From: Lumbricus terrestris
Lineage: Eukaryota > Annelida > Clitellata > Crassiclitellata > Lumbricidae
DNA: 64,000 nucleotides
Assembly: GCA_949752735.1 (NCBI GenBank)
Contig: OX457052.1
Location: 37,112,868-37,176,867 of the forward strand
Direction of reading: 5' to 3'
Shown: one piece after another, positions 33,249 through 43,292 of the stretch
Numbering within the stretch: the stretch's first letter is position 1
Layout of the letters: every line of letters starts with the position of its first letter
Program-made: the position numbers and the translations under genes
Notes under the pieces: generated by a model
What the model saw: the letters and a program-made list of their open reading frames with translations, nothing else
Told to the model about the DNA's origin: nothing
The model's database searches: none

Positions 33249-33706
33249 TGACACGAAACGGAGTATCCCCCCTGAAAGCTATCCGGGAGGATGAATTAAT
33301 CTATCCCCCCGGATGGAATTAACCGGTCTATGCTATCCAGAGGGATAAACCATTCTACCCCTTTTTTGAAAAATGCGCATAATAAACTTTTTTATGCTGT
33401 AATCAAAATTTAAAGTGACTCTAATTGTTTTAAGTGTCCTAAGCAATGCTCAGAAAAAGGCAACTCGAATTTATTTAGTGACTCTGAGTGTTTTTAAGTG
33501 TTTTAAATGTTTTAAGTGCTCTAAAAACAGGGCAAAACAAATTATCTAGTAGGAATAAACATACCTGTTAGTGTCGTTGTTGAAAACAAAGCAGATGAAA
33601 ATCAATTTGCAAAGAAAAATACACACGGAAGCGGTTTTTTCGACTTTTTTTAATTTGGGGGATACAATTAATACGGGGGATACTCTATTTCGTGACACCG
33701 GCCGTC
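33249..33706. mobile_element. Putative MITE with ends GGTG.CACGAAA..GAGTATCCCC
   Basis: The left end GGTGACACGAAACGGAGTAT and the right end, whose complement starts GGTGTCACGAAATAGAGTAT, are inverted repeats. The same end (TTTCGTGACACCGG) closes the hairpin-rich segments at 19165, 24495 and 45015 and appears alone near 30728. No target duplication was resolved and there is no ORF. From 33080 to 33249 nothing else was identified. Confidence 0.5.
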
Positions 33707-33819
33707 AGAAATTTTTGCCGGAAAAAGATGTCATTTTTTGGGACACTCAGCCATTCGTCCATCAGAAAATCTCGCGTCTTTCCGTCTCCCCCCCAAGTCT
33801 CGGCCCAGGTCTCCGCCTA

Positions 33820-35418
33820 TGATTAAAGATAATGTGCTGAGCAATTATAATGGGTTAACGACTTGTTTAGTTTATTTTCGTTTTGATCAGTTTATTTTTG
33901 AAAAACCGGTGGTGAAATATTTCATCCAGAGGTCGTGGATATTAGAATTTTTGCTGAGCCATAACTACGAGCTTAATTATAGCCATTTGTCGAATTCATT
34001 ATATGCATTTATTGCGAATATTGCAAGCCTTGGCCCTGGGTCCTATACTCTCTATTGGCTTTTCGGAAAATCAATTAGATTATTGTGAAAGAAGCACTTT
34101 TCAGGTCCGGAGACGTTACAAGCAAACGAAGTTTTAACTTCCCAAATAAGCTCAAATCCCCCTGCACACTATCTATCGTGTCATTCACCACACTCATGAC
34201 GGTTGAGCCCCATGCAAACGATTCTTTTATGTTGAAGATGAATCCTTTTGCGTCTCCCTTGCCTCTCTAAGATGTGTACAAGACTTAAACCAGGCACAAA
34301 TTTCGCAGTAAATCTTAAATAAGATACTTTGACACAACTTGTCCATAACACGTACTGATCCAGAAGAGAGCGTATTTTCTAGTTTTCTATATTCTATCCA
34401 TCTGTCAGATGGGTGGATATTTGTTGGTGAAATAGAGCAGAAATGCAGCTGTTACCTCACAGAGTTTTGTGCACTGGGACTACACTTCTAAAAGTCTAAA
34501 GCAAGACAGTGGGCATGCAAGTAGACCTGTTTGTAATGTGATCCTACCTATTGACTGCACCAGAAGTGCAAAAAACGTAGGCTACATTTTATCTGAATAG
34601 CCTATTACAGACTTTTACAAGATACAACTGTAGGTTGTGCATTTCTTGAAATACTTGACGAGTGAAACGCGCAGGGTTCCGCCATCAAATAGTGCTTTGA
34701 GAAAGGTTCCGCCACTAGAAAAGGTTGAAAACCACTGGCCTACCGTATATTGCCAGCAGTGAAAGTCTCCGAAAGGATATTAAAAAGGATGATTCATCAT
34801 TTATCATTCGTTATTTCCTGTGTAGCCTATGATAACATATCGCTTAAGCTGAGCTTTGGCTTCTGGAATTTATTTGCGGTAAAATAGAATTTGATTAGTA
34901 AAAAAATAATTACATAATCTATCGCTTTAGCGTTCTAAATATTATTATTCGTCTGACGCCGCGTTTTTAGGTCTATTTTTCATGAATCCCACTTCTGCCT
35001 TGGCATGAATGCGTTTCATCAATCCAGCTTCTATTTGAGCAATAATTTCATTTTTATCGATCGATCAGGACTGCTTTCTATTTAAAACAATTATTTTTCA
35101 CGAGTCCAGCTCCAATTGATGCAAATCTATTGATCAACCCCTCTCCTATTTAGCCTAAGTGAAAATACTTTCACCAATCCGACAGCTATTTAGCAGTAAT
35201 TATTTTCGTCAATCCGTGCAACGGTGAGTAATTTAGAGCGCTAAAGTTATATAATTAGCCTACGAAGAATTCTTGCTTAAATAGAATGGATTGATGGAGG
35301 TAATTTTTGCTTAAATTGAGGTTGGATTGATTAAAATTCTCCTTTCTTAAATGTAAACTCCATGACGAGAAAATATAATAACGTAGGACTACTAACTTAC
35401 AGAGTAAGCCTAACGTAT
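33820..35418 (+). repeat. Host core repeat copy II, left part
   Basis: Parallel to 19480-21885, without the LINE; the uninterrupted site is near 34168. It ends in GTAT (35415-35418), the left duplication of Gypsy-2. No gene was seen. Confidence 0.75.
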
Positions 35419-36607
35419 TGTAACGGACCCCGGTTAAGGGACCAAACGTCACGAGACAGGGCTGGGCGAAAGTATACCAGGAGCCGAAACCACCAACCCT
35501 GTCGTCACGGTCTCGTCGTCAAGTCCGGGGGGTAAGGCTTCAACTGGGGATTGAAGACTAGCCGACTAGGCTTAAACACGTTTATTGGCATCCAACGATA
35601 AGTAGGCAGACAAGGACAAGCAAGCGGACTCCACAGAACCGTTCCTGGAGGGGGACTCGATATGGACTGCAGCAACCCTTATAGCACCCAGGGTCCTCCC
35701 TACTGTCGTAGTCAGCCGTCCTGGCACCACCCGTCAGTCGAGAAGGTAGTCGCTGACGTCCGTCGAAGTAGTCGTCGCCAGTCCGTCAGGGGCAGAGCCC
35801 CGGTCCTGAGGAAGGATCCGACGACCGACCGAAGCGTAGCTCCAGGTAGGCGTACAGGAGTCCCTACCACCCTGTCCAGTGGGAGAAGCCGACGACCGAC
35901 CGAAGCGTAGCTCCAGGTAGGCGTACAGGACTCTCGACCACTCGTCGTCGCAGTCGTCAGTCCGTAGTCAGCCGTCGGAGGGTTCGCACCCCTCTAATGA
36001 GAGTAGGGAACCCCTAGACCGATGCTTAATGGCAAAGATCAATAGGGGCCGCGACACCCACTCCCATAGTCAGTCACCAATCGTCCCACGTTTTACCGCG
36101 AGTCAAGTGCCGGACAATTAGTCAGCTTCGTGGCCATCCAAGAGTCGGACTCTGAACAAGCAGAGTCTTGTCCTTATATACACTCGGGAGCGGTGCATGC
36201 TAGGCAGTGGGCGCGGCGTAAGCTAGGCCAACCAGTCGTATGCCGTCGTATGCCAGTGGGCGAGCCAGTCGTATGCCGGAGCCAAGAGGGCGTGGCGTGG
36301 CGTATACGCCGGGCGTATGCCAGCAGGTGAACCAGTCGTAGTCTGCGCCAAGAGGGCGTGGCGTATGCCAGCGTATGCCAGGCCAATCAGTCGTATGCCA
36401 GGCGTATGCCAGCAGGTAAACCCGTCATAGTCTGTGCCAAGTGGGCGTGGTGTGCACCAGCGTGTATGCCGGGCCAATCAGTCGTACGCCAGTCGTATGC
36501 CAGCGTGTATGCCAGCAGGTATGCCAGCAGGTATACCGGGCCAATCAGTCGCATGCTGCGTCAAAAGTAAAACCACGGCCAGGGGCAGTTTACCCAAAAT
36601 CTCCACA
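35419..36607 (-). repeat. Gypsy-2 3' LTR (1189 bp)
   Basis: Element-strand ends TGTGGAG and CGTTACA. It contains a TATA box TATATAAGG (36180-36172), a hairpin GACTCTG/CAGAGTC (36148-36167), AATAAA near 35585, a 71-bp-period duplication (35818-35933) and, in the U3 part (36230-36545), clustered CGTATGCCAG-type motifs. Confidence 0.93.
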
Positions 36608-36619
36608 CGCCTCCCCCAG
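36608..36619 (-). other. Gypsy-2 polypurine tract
   Basis: The element strand reads CTGGGGGAGGCG directly before the 3' LTR start TGTGGAG. Confidence 0.8.
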
Positions 36620-37104
36620 GAACAGTCCAAAGCCCCTTTGGAGTAAACACAAACAGGGCACAGACCCTAAACAAAACGACGCATGCGACTATCAATGTCC
36701 ACAGCCTAACTAAAAGCCACCGCTAAGTGTCATGCAAATGTTCAATGTTCATTCATGTTCGCACAAGCTAATAATGTCCAGTTCAGTGCGAACAATACAA
36801 ACAGAAAATCGCCGACGTTGGCGTTACTAAGGGACTAAACGATTATAACGAACACTAAACATCGCAACACAGTGTTTATCGACACAATAACGCCCGATTC
36901 AAACACGATATACATCAATGAAAAGACAGCAAAACGGTCAATCAAGAAAAACATAAGAAAAACACCGGTCTCGGTGACTGCAAAAATGACGTAACACAAT
37001 CTCAGTCCATCTATGAAAGTCCAGAAAGTTACTTTTCTTCTGTTTCTTTTCTTTCTTGCAAGTCCACAACAGTTCAGTTCCAGACGAAACGGTCCGACCC
37101 GTTT

Positions 37105-37656
37105 CTAGTCGTCGATCCAGATGGGTTCCGGGTCGCACGACGGTGGTCGAGCGACGGGAAGGGCTGCCGGAAGGCACCCTTCGAAGACCCCTTGAAGAAG
37201 CTCGGTCGGCCAGTGTGGCAGCTCTTCGGCCATCCTGGACACAAACTGGTCCTTAGACATCGTCCCGGAAAGCGCACGGCCTTGCCGCACGATGTGCGCA
37301 GCCTCCGACCCGGTCATGGTCGGACCCAAGACCTCGTTCGGGACAGGGTCAGGAACGTCCATCAAGAAGCTTTCGTCAAAGCCTAGCGGGGCTTCGTCCG
37401 GAAACTCGACCGTCCCGAGCGCATCCGGAATGGTCAAGGCGTCGCTGGCGGGCAGGACTGCAGGCGAAATTCCGGTTCCCGAAGTAGAAGTGACGGTCGC
37501 CGCCCCCAAAGCAGCAGGGGCGGTCGAGACGCTTCCGACCCGTCGCGTCTGTAGTACGCGACAGCATTGTTGGTGACGCCACAGACGGCTTTGCGCGTGG
37601 ATCCCCTTGAACGTCTGGCCACAGGCGAGGCACCGGCGAGTGTCCTTGACTTCCAT
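37105..37656 (-). CDS. Gypsy-2 accessory ORF: 183-aa zinc-finger protein downstream of pol
   Basis: The ORF has the same orientation as Gag-Pol, in the position where an envelope gene may occur, but has no signal peptide or membrane segment. The N-terminus has a C2HC finger-like pattern: C9-x2-C12-x3-F16-x8-L25-x2-H28-x2-C31 (C32 adjacent), close to a C2H2 finger with three extra residues. The middle (about 70-110) is acidic and hydrophobic (FPDEAPLGFDESFLMDVPD), as in activation domains. The C-terminus has SKDQFVSRMAEELPHWPTEL. A TATATAAAG box ends 35 bases before the ATG (37656), suggesting its own transcript. I infer a DNA- or RNA-binding regulator, possibly captured from the host; I do not recognise a family. 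Confidence 0.6.
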   Translation of the reverse strand: MEVKDTRRCLACGQTFKGIHAQSRLWRHQQCCRVLQTRRVGSVSTAPAALGAATVTSTSGTGISPAVLPASDALTIPDALGTVEFPDEAPLGFDESFLMDVPDPVPNEVLGPTMTGSEAAHIVRQGRALSGTMSKDQFVSRMAEELPHWPTELLQGVFEGCLPAALPVARPPSCDPEPIWIDD

Positions 37657-37690
37657 CTTCCGACTGTTTATGATCCACGTCCACCAACGT

Positions 37691-37699
37691 CTTTATATA
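37691..37699 (-). promoter_or_regulatory. Internal TATA box before the Gypsy-2 accessory ORF
   Basis: The minus strand reads TATATAAAG, its first base 43 bases before the ATG at 37656. The predicted start about 30 bases downstream leaves a leader of roughly 10-15 bases. Confidence 0.5.
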
Positions 37700-37839
37700 G
37701 CCAGCAGAGCCGCTGTCAGGCGCACTGGAAATGTTCAAGGACCACGTAGGCGGCGTACGGCGTACGGCATACGGCATACGGCATACCGAACCAAGTAGAA
37801 GGACTCGTAGAAGGCGGCCTTGAACGAGAGGGCGCTCTC

Positions 37840-38115
37840 GAAGAGGAAGGGCGCACGCAGGCATGGGACCTGCGCGCCGACGAGGAGTAGAACGAGGAGG
37901 CGTCCGCGCACTGGCTTGCGCGCACCGACGAGGAACTTGCGCGCTCGAAGAGGAAGGGCGCACGCAGGCATGGGGCCTGCGCGCCGACGAGGAGTAGAAC
38001 GAGGAAGCGTCCGCGCACTGGCTTGCGCGCACCGACGAGGAACTTGCGCGCTCGAAGAGGAAGAGCGCACGCAGGCATGGGACCTGCGCGCCGACGAGGA
38101 GTAGAACGTCGCGCG
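37840..38115 (-). repeat. 107-bp GC-rich tandem repeat between pol and the accessory ORF
   Basis: Units start at 37840, 37947 and 38054 (about 2.6 copies, nearly identical), each with GAAGAGGAAG and CCGACGAGGAGTAGAACG. The period is not a multiple of 3, so the long Ala/Arg/Ser/Pro ORFs crossing it on both strands are artefacts. Confidence 0.85.
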
Positions 38116-38166
38116 CCGACATGCGCGCCGCCGAGGAATAGGCGCACGCCGTCATCCACAGGAACC

Positions 38167-41100
38167 TCACTGGAAGCGGACCGGCCTACGAACGACCCGT
38201 CGTGGTCGGTTCGAGACCGCTGTCGCTTCGTAGAAATTCTCGTCCGGCGAATCTCTCCTTGACGTTCCCTGTTCCGCTGTTCCGTCTCCCTGCGAAGCAA
38301 AGGACCTGGTCCTTGGCTGATCGTCAGCAGAGGACGTCGGACCATCACCGATGTTGACGCGCGGACTTCTTGGAGGAGTTTCCTCCGTAGGCGCTCCTCT
38401 CCAGCGGTGACGTGGCCTACGGCTGGAAGAAGCTGTGGCGTTGTCCGTTGTCTCGGCGCGTTGTCCTTCGGTCGTCCTAGCAGGCGACTCGCTCCATTGT
38501 CCTTTCGTACGGCCATTGCAATGGCGTAGTTTGTCGACGTGCGCCACGAACGGTTTAGCCTTCGGCGACTTCTGGAGGAGGTAGTTGACCGGACCGCACA
38601 CCCGCACAACCATCATAGGACCAGTGAAGTTCCGCTGGAACTTTGGGCTACGTCCCACATACTTCCTTGGACTGAAGTAGTAGACCCAGTCTCCTTCTTC
38701 AAATTTCGCAGGACGCACCCGCAGGTCATAGACGTGCTTGCGTCTCTCCGCGCCCTTCTTAAGGCTCTGGCGCGCGATTGCGTAGGCTTTCTCAAATCTT
38801 TCTGACATCTCAGCCACGTAGGTTGAATACGCGAGCCCGTCCGCATCGTGTTGCTCCGGAGGTCCGTAAGCGATATCCAGCGGCGTCCTGTTTTCCCTTC
38901 CGAAGATGAGGTAGTTCGGAGAGAAACCAGTCACATCATGAATCGAGGCGCGGTACGCTGCCATCACATACGGGAGGAATTCGTCCCAGTCTCGCTGATT
39001 TTCGCTCACCACCTTTCCCAGCATCGCATTGAGCGTGCGATGAAATCGCTCAATCATTCCGTTGCACTGCGGATGATAGCTGGACGTCCTCACTTTGTCC
39101 ACCTCCAATAACCGACACATCTCCTGGAACACTCGTCCTTCGAAGTTCCTTCCGCGGTCCGTCAGGATCTGTAGCGGCGCTCCGTAGCGGACGACAACCG
39201 TTTCCACCAGTCTTTGTGCAACAGTGGTTGCCTCCTGGTTCGCCATCGGAACGGCTTCGACAAACTTAGAAAAGTTGTCCATCATGGTCAAGATGTATAT
39301 GTTGCCCTTTCTGCTTCTAGGGTGCGGACCTGTGACATCCACACTCACTCTCTCCCACGGCTCCCCGCAGGGCATGACCTGCAAAGGACCTTGTCTCTGC
39401 AGTGCACCCCGCCGGTACTGGCAACATCGCTCGCAGTGTCGGCAAAACCTCTTTACATCTCCGGACCATCCGACCCAATAAGCCCGTCTGCGAACCTGCC
39501 ATCGGGTCCGTCGAACACCCAAGTGTCCACCGGTCACACCAGTATGCGCCAACCGCATATAATCTTCTTTAAGATCCTTAGGCAGAAGCACTTGTTCCGA
39601 TTCATCCGGTGTTCGTCGATAAAGCACATCGTCCTTCAAATACAATGAGTCTCGCTGATGCCAGTAGACCTTGACGGCTTCCTCTTCTTGTAAGATCTCC
39701 TGTAGACTTGGCATCCCCTCGTTTAGCCAGTCTCGGACGAAACGCAGCACCGGATCTTCTTTCTGCGAGTTCACCATATCTCTCGCACCGTCGTTTTCAT
39801 TCGAGACCTCAATCACCTCCCGTACCAAGTGATCCGTTGTTTCCGTCGATTCCCGGTGACACTGTCGACAGGGCTTCCTCGATAAAGCATCGGCGTTCCC
39901 ATGCTTACGTCCCGGTCTATGCAGTATCTCGAAATCGAACTCCGCCAGTTTCTCCAACCAGCGCCCTTGTTGACCAATAGGGTCGGGAGTATGTTGTAGC
40001 CACCTCAACGCAGCATGGTCCGTTCGGAGGGTGAACCGCCTACCCAGCAGGTACTGCCGAAAGACCTGGGTAAAGTGTACCACGGCCAACAACTCCTTCC
40101 TTGTAACACAATAATTTCGTTCCGCTGCTGAGAACAACCGGCTACCATAAGCGATGACCCGTTCTTCACCATCGATGCTTTGGGATAAGACACCACCAAT
40201 TCCCAGGTCAGAAGCATCACAGTCCAACGTATAAGCAGCGTCATCCACCGGTAAGCTGAGCACCGGAGCCATAGTCAAGACTAACTTCAACCGATCGAAC
40301 GCCCCTTGGCATTCGTCTCCCCACAAGAACGGCTGATCCTTCTTAGTCAAAGCAAACAAAGGTGCTGCAACCGTGGAAAATCCTCGAATGAACTTACGGT
40401 AGTAGGAACAGAGACCCAAAAACGCACGAACCTCCTTCAGGTGCCCAGGAGTAGGCCACTCAACTACAGCCTGCACCTTCGACGGGTCAACAGATATGCC
40501 ATCAGCAGTCACTATATGTCCAAGAAAAGAGACCGTACGTCTAAATAGATGACACTTGCTGGGCTTTAACTTCAAGTTAGCCTCCCTAAGTCTCTGAAAG
40601 ACTCGACGCAGACGATCCAAATGCTGGTCAGCGGTACTGCTAAAGATTATTACATCGTCCAAGTACACCAGGCACAGTTCAAAGTTTAACCCAGAAAGAA
40701 CAATGTCCATAAGTCGCTGAAAGGTGGCCGGAGCATTACATAGACCAAAAGGCATAACCTTCCAACGAAAAGTTCCCCGCCGAGTAAGGAAAGCAGTCTT
40801 ATCCGCATCACCCGGGTCCATGGCAACCTGATGATACCCGCTACGTAAGTCCAGGGTGCTGAACCACCCGGCTCCCGACAGAGCATCCAAACAGGCATCT
40901 ATTCTAGGGAGAGGATAAGAATCCTTCCGAGTCAGATTATTTAACTTCCGGTAGTCAATACAAAACCTTAAGGACCCATCTTTCTTCTTAGCGAGAACCA
41001 CATTCGCTGCCCATTCACTCACAGCAGGTTCCACAACTCCAGTAGACAACATTTGAGCCAATTGCGAATCAATAGCAGCCTGATACGGAAGCGGTTGTCT

Positions 41101-43134
41101 ACGTAAGGGTTGTCTCACGGGACGAGAGTCTCCAGTGTCAATCCTGTGTTGGGAAATCGTGGTTCGTCCCAAGTCCTGGTCTGTGGTCGAGAAAATGCCC
41201 TCATACTCTACTAATAGACCTTTCAACCGTTCCTTCACATCCGTCGGGACATCCTCCGAAATATCCTCCATAAGTCTCTCAACCAAATGGGTTTCAGGAC
41301 CCGTCTCTCTGTCATTTTCCTTCTTTACCTCAACATTTACGGGGTGCAGCTCACCCAACATTTGGTTAGCAGTCAACAATGCACATTGTTCATTCAAGTT
41401 TACTACACGAATGCACGTCCTATCGGCATCGTCATCAAGCACAACCCTCGCCACATGCAACCCAGGCTGGATCTCTTTAGACTCGGTCATCCACGCCTGT
41501 GCAGTGCTCGTCAAATTCCTATACTGCGTCTTGCATGGAATATCGCATTGGGACCTAGGGAGAACAGTTGTCTCCTCTGCGACCATCACCCTGCGGCACC
41601 AAAGCGAACCATTTCCTCTAACCAATGGGATACGACGACGACCCACAAAGAGCGCACCCTGTCCAAAACCAAGCCTACAGCGATGCTGTCTTAGCCAGTC
41701 CATCCCAAGCAGAGGCTCGCCTATCTGATCAGAGACAAGAAAGCAGGTATCAATGGTAAACCCTCTAGAGATTTGGATGGGAACATCCAGCTGACCCAAG
41801 ACTCTAATCGCAGTACCATTCGCAGCCAAAAGAATGCGGTCACTAGGCCGGAGCGGCAAACCATCAACATCAGACGAGGGAACCAGGCTTACCTCCGACC
41901 CAGTGTCCACTAGGCAAGTTCTTTGCTGTCCGTTGATTTCTCCACGGATGTAGATTGCGTTGTTCGTCACACCCGTCGTTCGGTCTCTCGTTGTGTGGTT
42001 GGTGACGATCGGTCCATTCTCGTTACGTGCGTCGTCTTGACGGTTGGAAGGCTGTCGTCGTTGGCGGCACTGGCGAGCCACGTGACCCACGCGTCCACAG
42101 TTGAAGCAGGTCACGGCTCGACCAAAGTTCCCGGAAGACCGTCCCGGAGGCGAAACCGGCGGAGAGGCGGTTGCTTCGGCGTTGAGACTCGTTCCGTACG
42201 AGCCTCGGAGTTCCTCCAGTGAACGGCTGATCTTCCCCTCCAGATCCTGTTGCCACTTGCGTTGCGCAGCGAAGAAGCTATCCAGTTGGGACTGAAGTTG
42301 TCCACCGGCGTCTCCATCTTGCGTTCCTCTCACCCGATTGGCTGGTCTCCGTCGGTCCTCCAGTTCCGACGTCTGCTGATACGCGGCGAGGCGAAGAGCG
42401 GTTCGGTACGCTTCGTCGATAGTCTTCGGCTCGCGTTCCCTCACCTTGAGAGACAACTCTCGATCACGGATCGCTTCGAGGAAAGCGTCCTTCGCGACGA
42501 TCTCCGTGGTTTCATTGGACGGAACCGGATAAGCAAGGACGACGAGTCTCCGGATATCGTGCAGCAGATCCCCAAGCGTCTCGTCGGCTCTCTGTCGGCG
42601 GTAGTACAATTGTGCTCGGAAGGTCTCAGCTTGACCTTCCGCGCCGTAACGTTGACGCAATCTCTCGACGAGCTGTTCGTACGTGACTTCCGTCCGGGCT
42701 CCGAAATCCCAGAGTAACTGTGTTGCTGCTTTCTCCAACGAGCAGCGGAGGAAGTCGACCTTATCGTCCGCAGTCCATCGGTTGTGTCTCGCGCACACAT
42801 CGAATTGCGCCAGGAACGACTCGAGGGATCCGGTTCCATCGAATTTCCCAGGCTTCATCGGGCTCCTCCGTTCCCCGACCAGACGACTGACTTTCTCCAA
42901 GACCTTCGTCTCCAAAGCGCTGGCGCCTCTCTCCGAAATCACCAGGTTCTTGTGGTCCTCCTTCGGGGAGTCGAAATCGATTTCCTCCAGAAAGCGGCTC
43001 GACTGGACCTCGTAGTCGATCAGGCCTTCCTTTCTTGGCGGCACGGGCGGCGAAGTAGTCGGGAAGCCAGGAGCAGTTCCATCCGTCCGAGTGCTCCACA
43101 TCGTTGCCAGTCTGTCCGAGTCACAGTCTCTCAC
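38167..43134 (-). CDS. gag-pol: Gypsy-2 Gag-Pol polyprotein (1655 aa, intact)
   Basis: A single uninterrupted frame. The Gag domain covers about 85-270 (FDGTGSLESFLAQFDVC onward), the CCHC knuckle CFNCGRVGHVARQC 343-356, and the protease DTG 410-412. RT has YLDD at 824-827 and RNase H starts near D971 (LDCDASD). The integrase zinc region starts near H1197 and the triad is D1266, D1326, E1362 (D-59-D-35-E). After a GPM variant of the GPY module the tail is basic and Ser-rich, ending RRPVRFQ, with no chromodomain. Domain order and length are normal for Ty3/Gypsy with Gag and Pol fused. The pol part is clearly related to Gypsy-1, but Gag starts outside the LTR and lacks the 600-residue N-terminal extension. 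Confidence 0.95.
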   Translation of the reverse strand: MRDCDSDRLATMWSTRTDGTAPGFPTTSPPVPPRKEGLIDYEVQSSRFLEEIDFDSPKEDHKNLVISERGASALETKVLEKVSRLVGERRSPMKPGKFDGTGSLESFLAQFDVCARHNRWTADDKVDFLRCSLEKAATQLLWDFGARTEVTYEQLVERLRQRYGAEGQAETFRAQLYYRRQRADETLGDLLHDIRRLVVLAYPVPSNETTEIVAKDAFLEAIRDRELSLKVREREPKTIDEAYRTALRLAAYQQTSELEDRRRPANRVRGTQDGDAGGQLQSQLDSFFAAQRKWQQDLEGKISRSLEELRGSYGTSLNAEATASPPVSPPGRSSGNFGRAVTCFNCGRVGHVARQCRQRRQPSNRQDDARNENGPIVTNHTTRDRTTGVTNNAIYIRGEINGQQRTCLVDTGSEVSLVPSSDVDGLPLRPSDRILLAANGTAIRVLGQLDVPIQISRGFTIDTCFLVSDQIGEPLLGMDWLRQHRCRLGFGQGALFVGRRRIPLVRGNGSLWCRRVMVAEETTVLPRSQCDIPCKTQYRNLTSTAQAWMTESKEIQPGLHVARVVLDDDADRTCIRVVNLNEQCALLTANQMLGELHPVNVEVKKENDRETGPETHLVERLMEDISEDVPTDVKERLKGLLVEYEGIFSTTDQDLGRTTISQHRIDTGDSRPVRQPLRRQPLPYQAAIDSQLAQMLSTGVVEPAVSEWAANVVLAKKKDGSLRFCIDYRKLNNLTRKDSYPLPRIDACLDALSGAGWFSTLDLRSGYHQVAMDPGDADKTAFLTRRGTFRWKVMPFGLCNAPATFQRLMDIVLSGLNFELCLVYLDDVIIFSSTADQHLDRLRRVFQRLREANLKLKPSKCHLFRRTVSFLGHIVTADGISVDPSKVQAVVEWPTPGHLKEVRAFLGLCSYYRKFIRGFSTVAAPLFALTKKDQPFLWGDECQGAFDRLKLVLTMAPVLSLPVDDAAYTLDCDASDLGIGGVLSQSIDGEERVIAYGSRLFSAAERNYCVTRKELLAVVHFTQVFRQYLLGRRFTLRTDHAALRWLQHTPDPIGQQGRWLEKLAEFDFEILHRPGRKHGNADALSRKPCRQCHRESTETTDHLVREVIEVSNENDGARDMVNSQKEDPVLRFVRDWLNEGMPSLQEILQEEEAVKVYWHQRDSLYLKDDVLYRRTPDESEQVLLPKDLKEDYMRLAHTGVTGGHLGVRRTRWQVRRRAYWVGWSGDVKRFCRHCERCCQYRRGALQRQGPLQVMPCGEPWERVSVDVTGPHPRSRKGNIYILTMMDNFSKFVEAVPMANQEATTVAQRLVETVVVRYGAPLQILTDRGRNFEGRVFQEMCRLLEVDKVRTSSYHPQCNGMIERFHRTLNAMLGKVVSENQRDWDEFLPYVMAAYRASIHDVTGFSPNYLIFGRENRTPLDIAYGPPEQHDADGLAYSTYVAEMSERFEKAYAIARQSLKKGAERRKHVYDLRVRPAKFEEGDWVYYFSPRKYVGRSPKFQRNFTGPMMVVRVCGPVNYLLQKSPKAKPFVAHVDKLRHCNGRTKGQWSESPARTTEGQRAETTDNATASSSRRPRHRWRGAPTEETPPRSPRVNIGDGPTSSADDQPRTRSFASQGDGTAEQGTSRRDSPDENFYEATAVSNRPRRVVRRPVRFQ

Positions 43135-43242
43135 CCCAAGTTCCTAGTTCTGTCGAAGTCCCTACTTGTCAGGCCAAAACCAAAACCAAAACCAAAACCC
43201 CGGGCACTAAATGTCGAAGGTCACAATATCCACAAGACCAAA

Positions 43243-43289
43243 CCTACTTACCGGGTACCAAAATATAACCACCCCACTTCTTAGTACCA
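43243..43289 (-). other. Gypsy-2 primer-binding site and a near copy
   Basis: On the element strand TGGTACTAAGAAGTGGGG (43289-43272) follows the LTR end after three bases. A second PBS-like stretch, TGGTACCCGGTAAGTAGG (43260-43243), lies 29 bases on, both preceded by ATTT. The first is the likely site by position. The leader then carries a four-unit (GGTTTT)n run near 43175-43200. Confidence 0.6.
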
Positions 43290-43292
43290 AAA

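Noticed and set aside
37376..38609. Minus-strand ORFs of 264 and 297 codons, Ala/Arg/Ser-rich
   Set aside because: They cross the 107-bp tandem repeat, whose period is not a multiple of 3, and overlap Gag-Pol and the accessory ORF in other frames; no domain is visible.
41135..42839. Plus-strand ORFs of 130-200 codons
   Set aside because: Shadows of the Gypsy-2 Gag-Pol frame.
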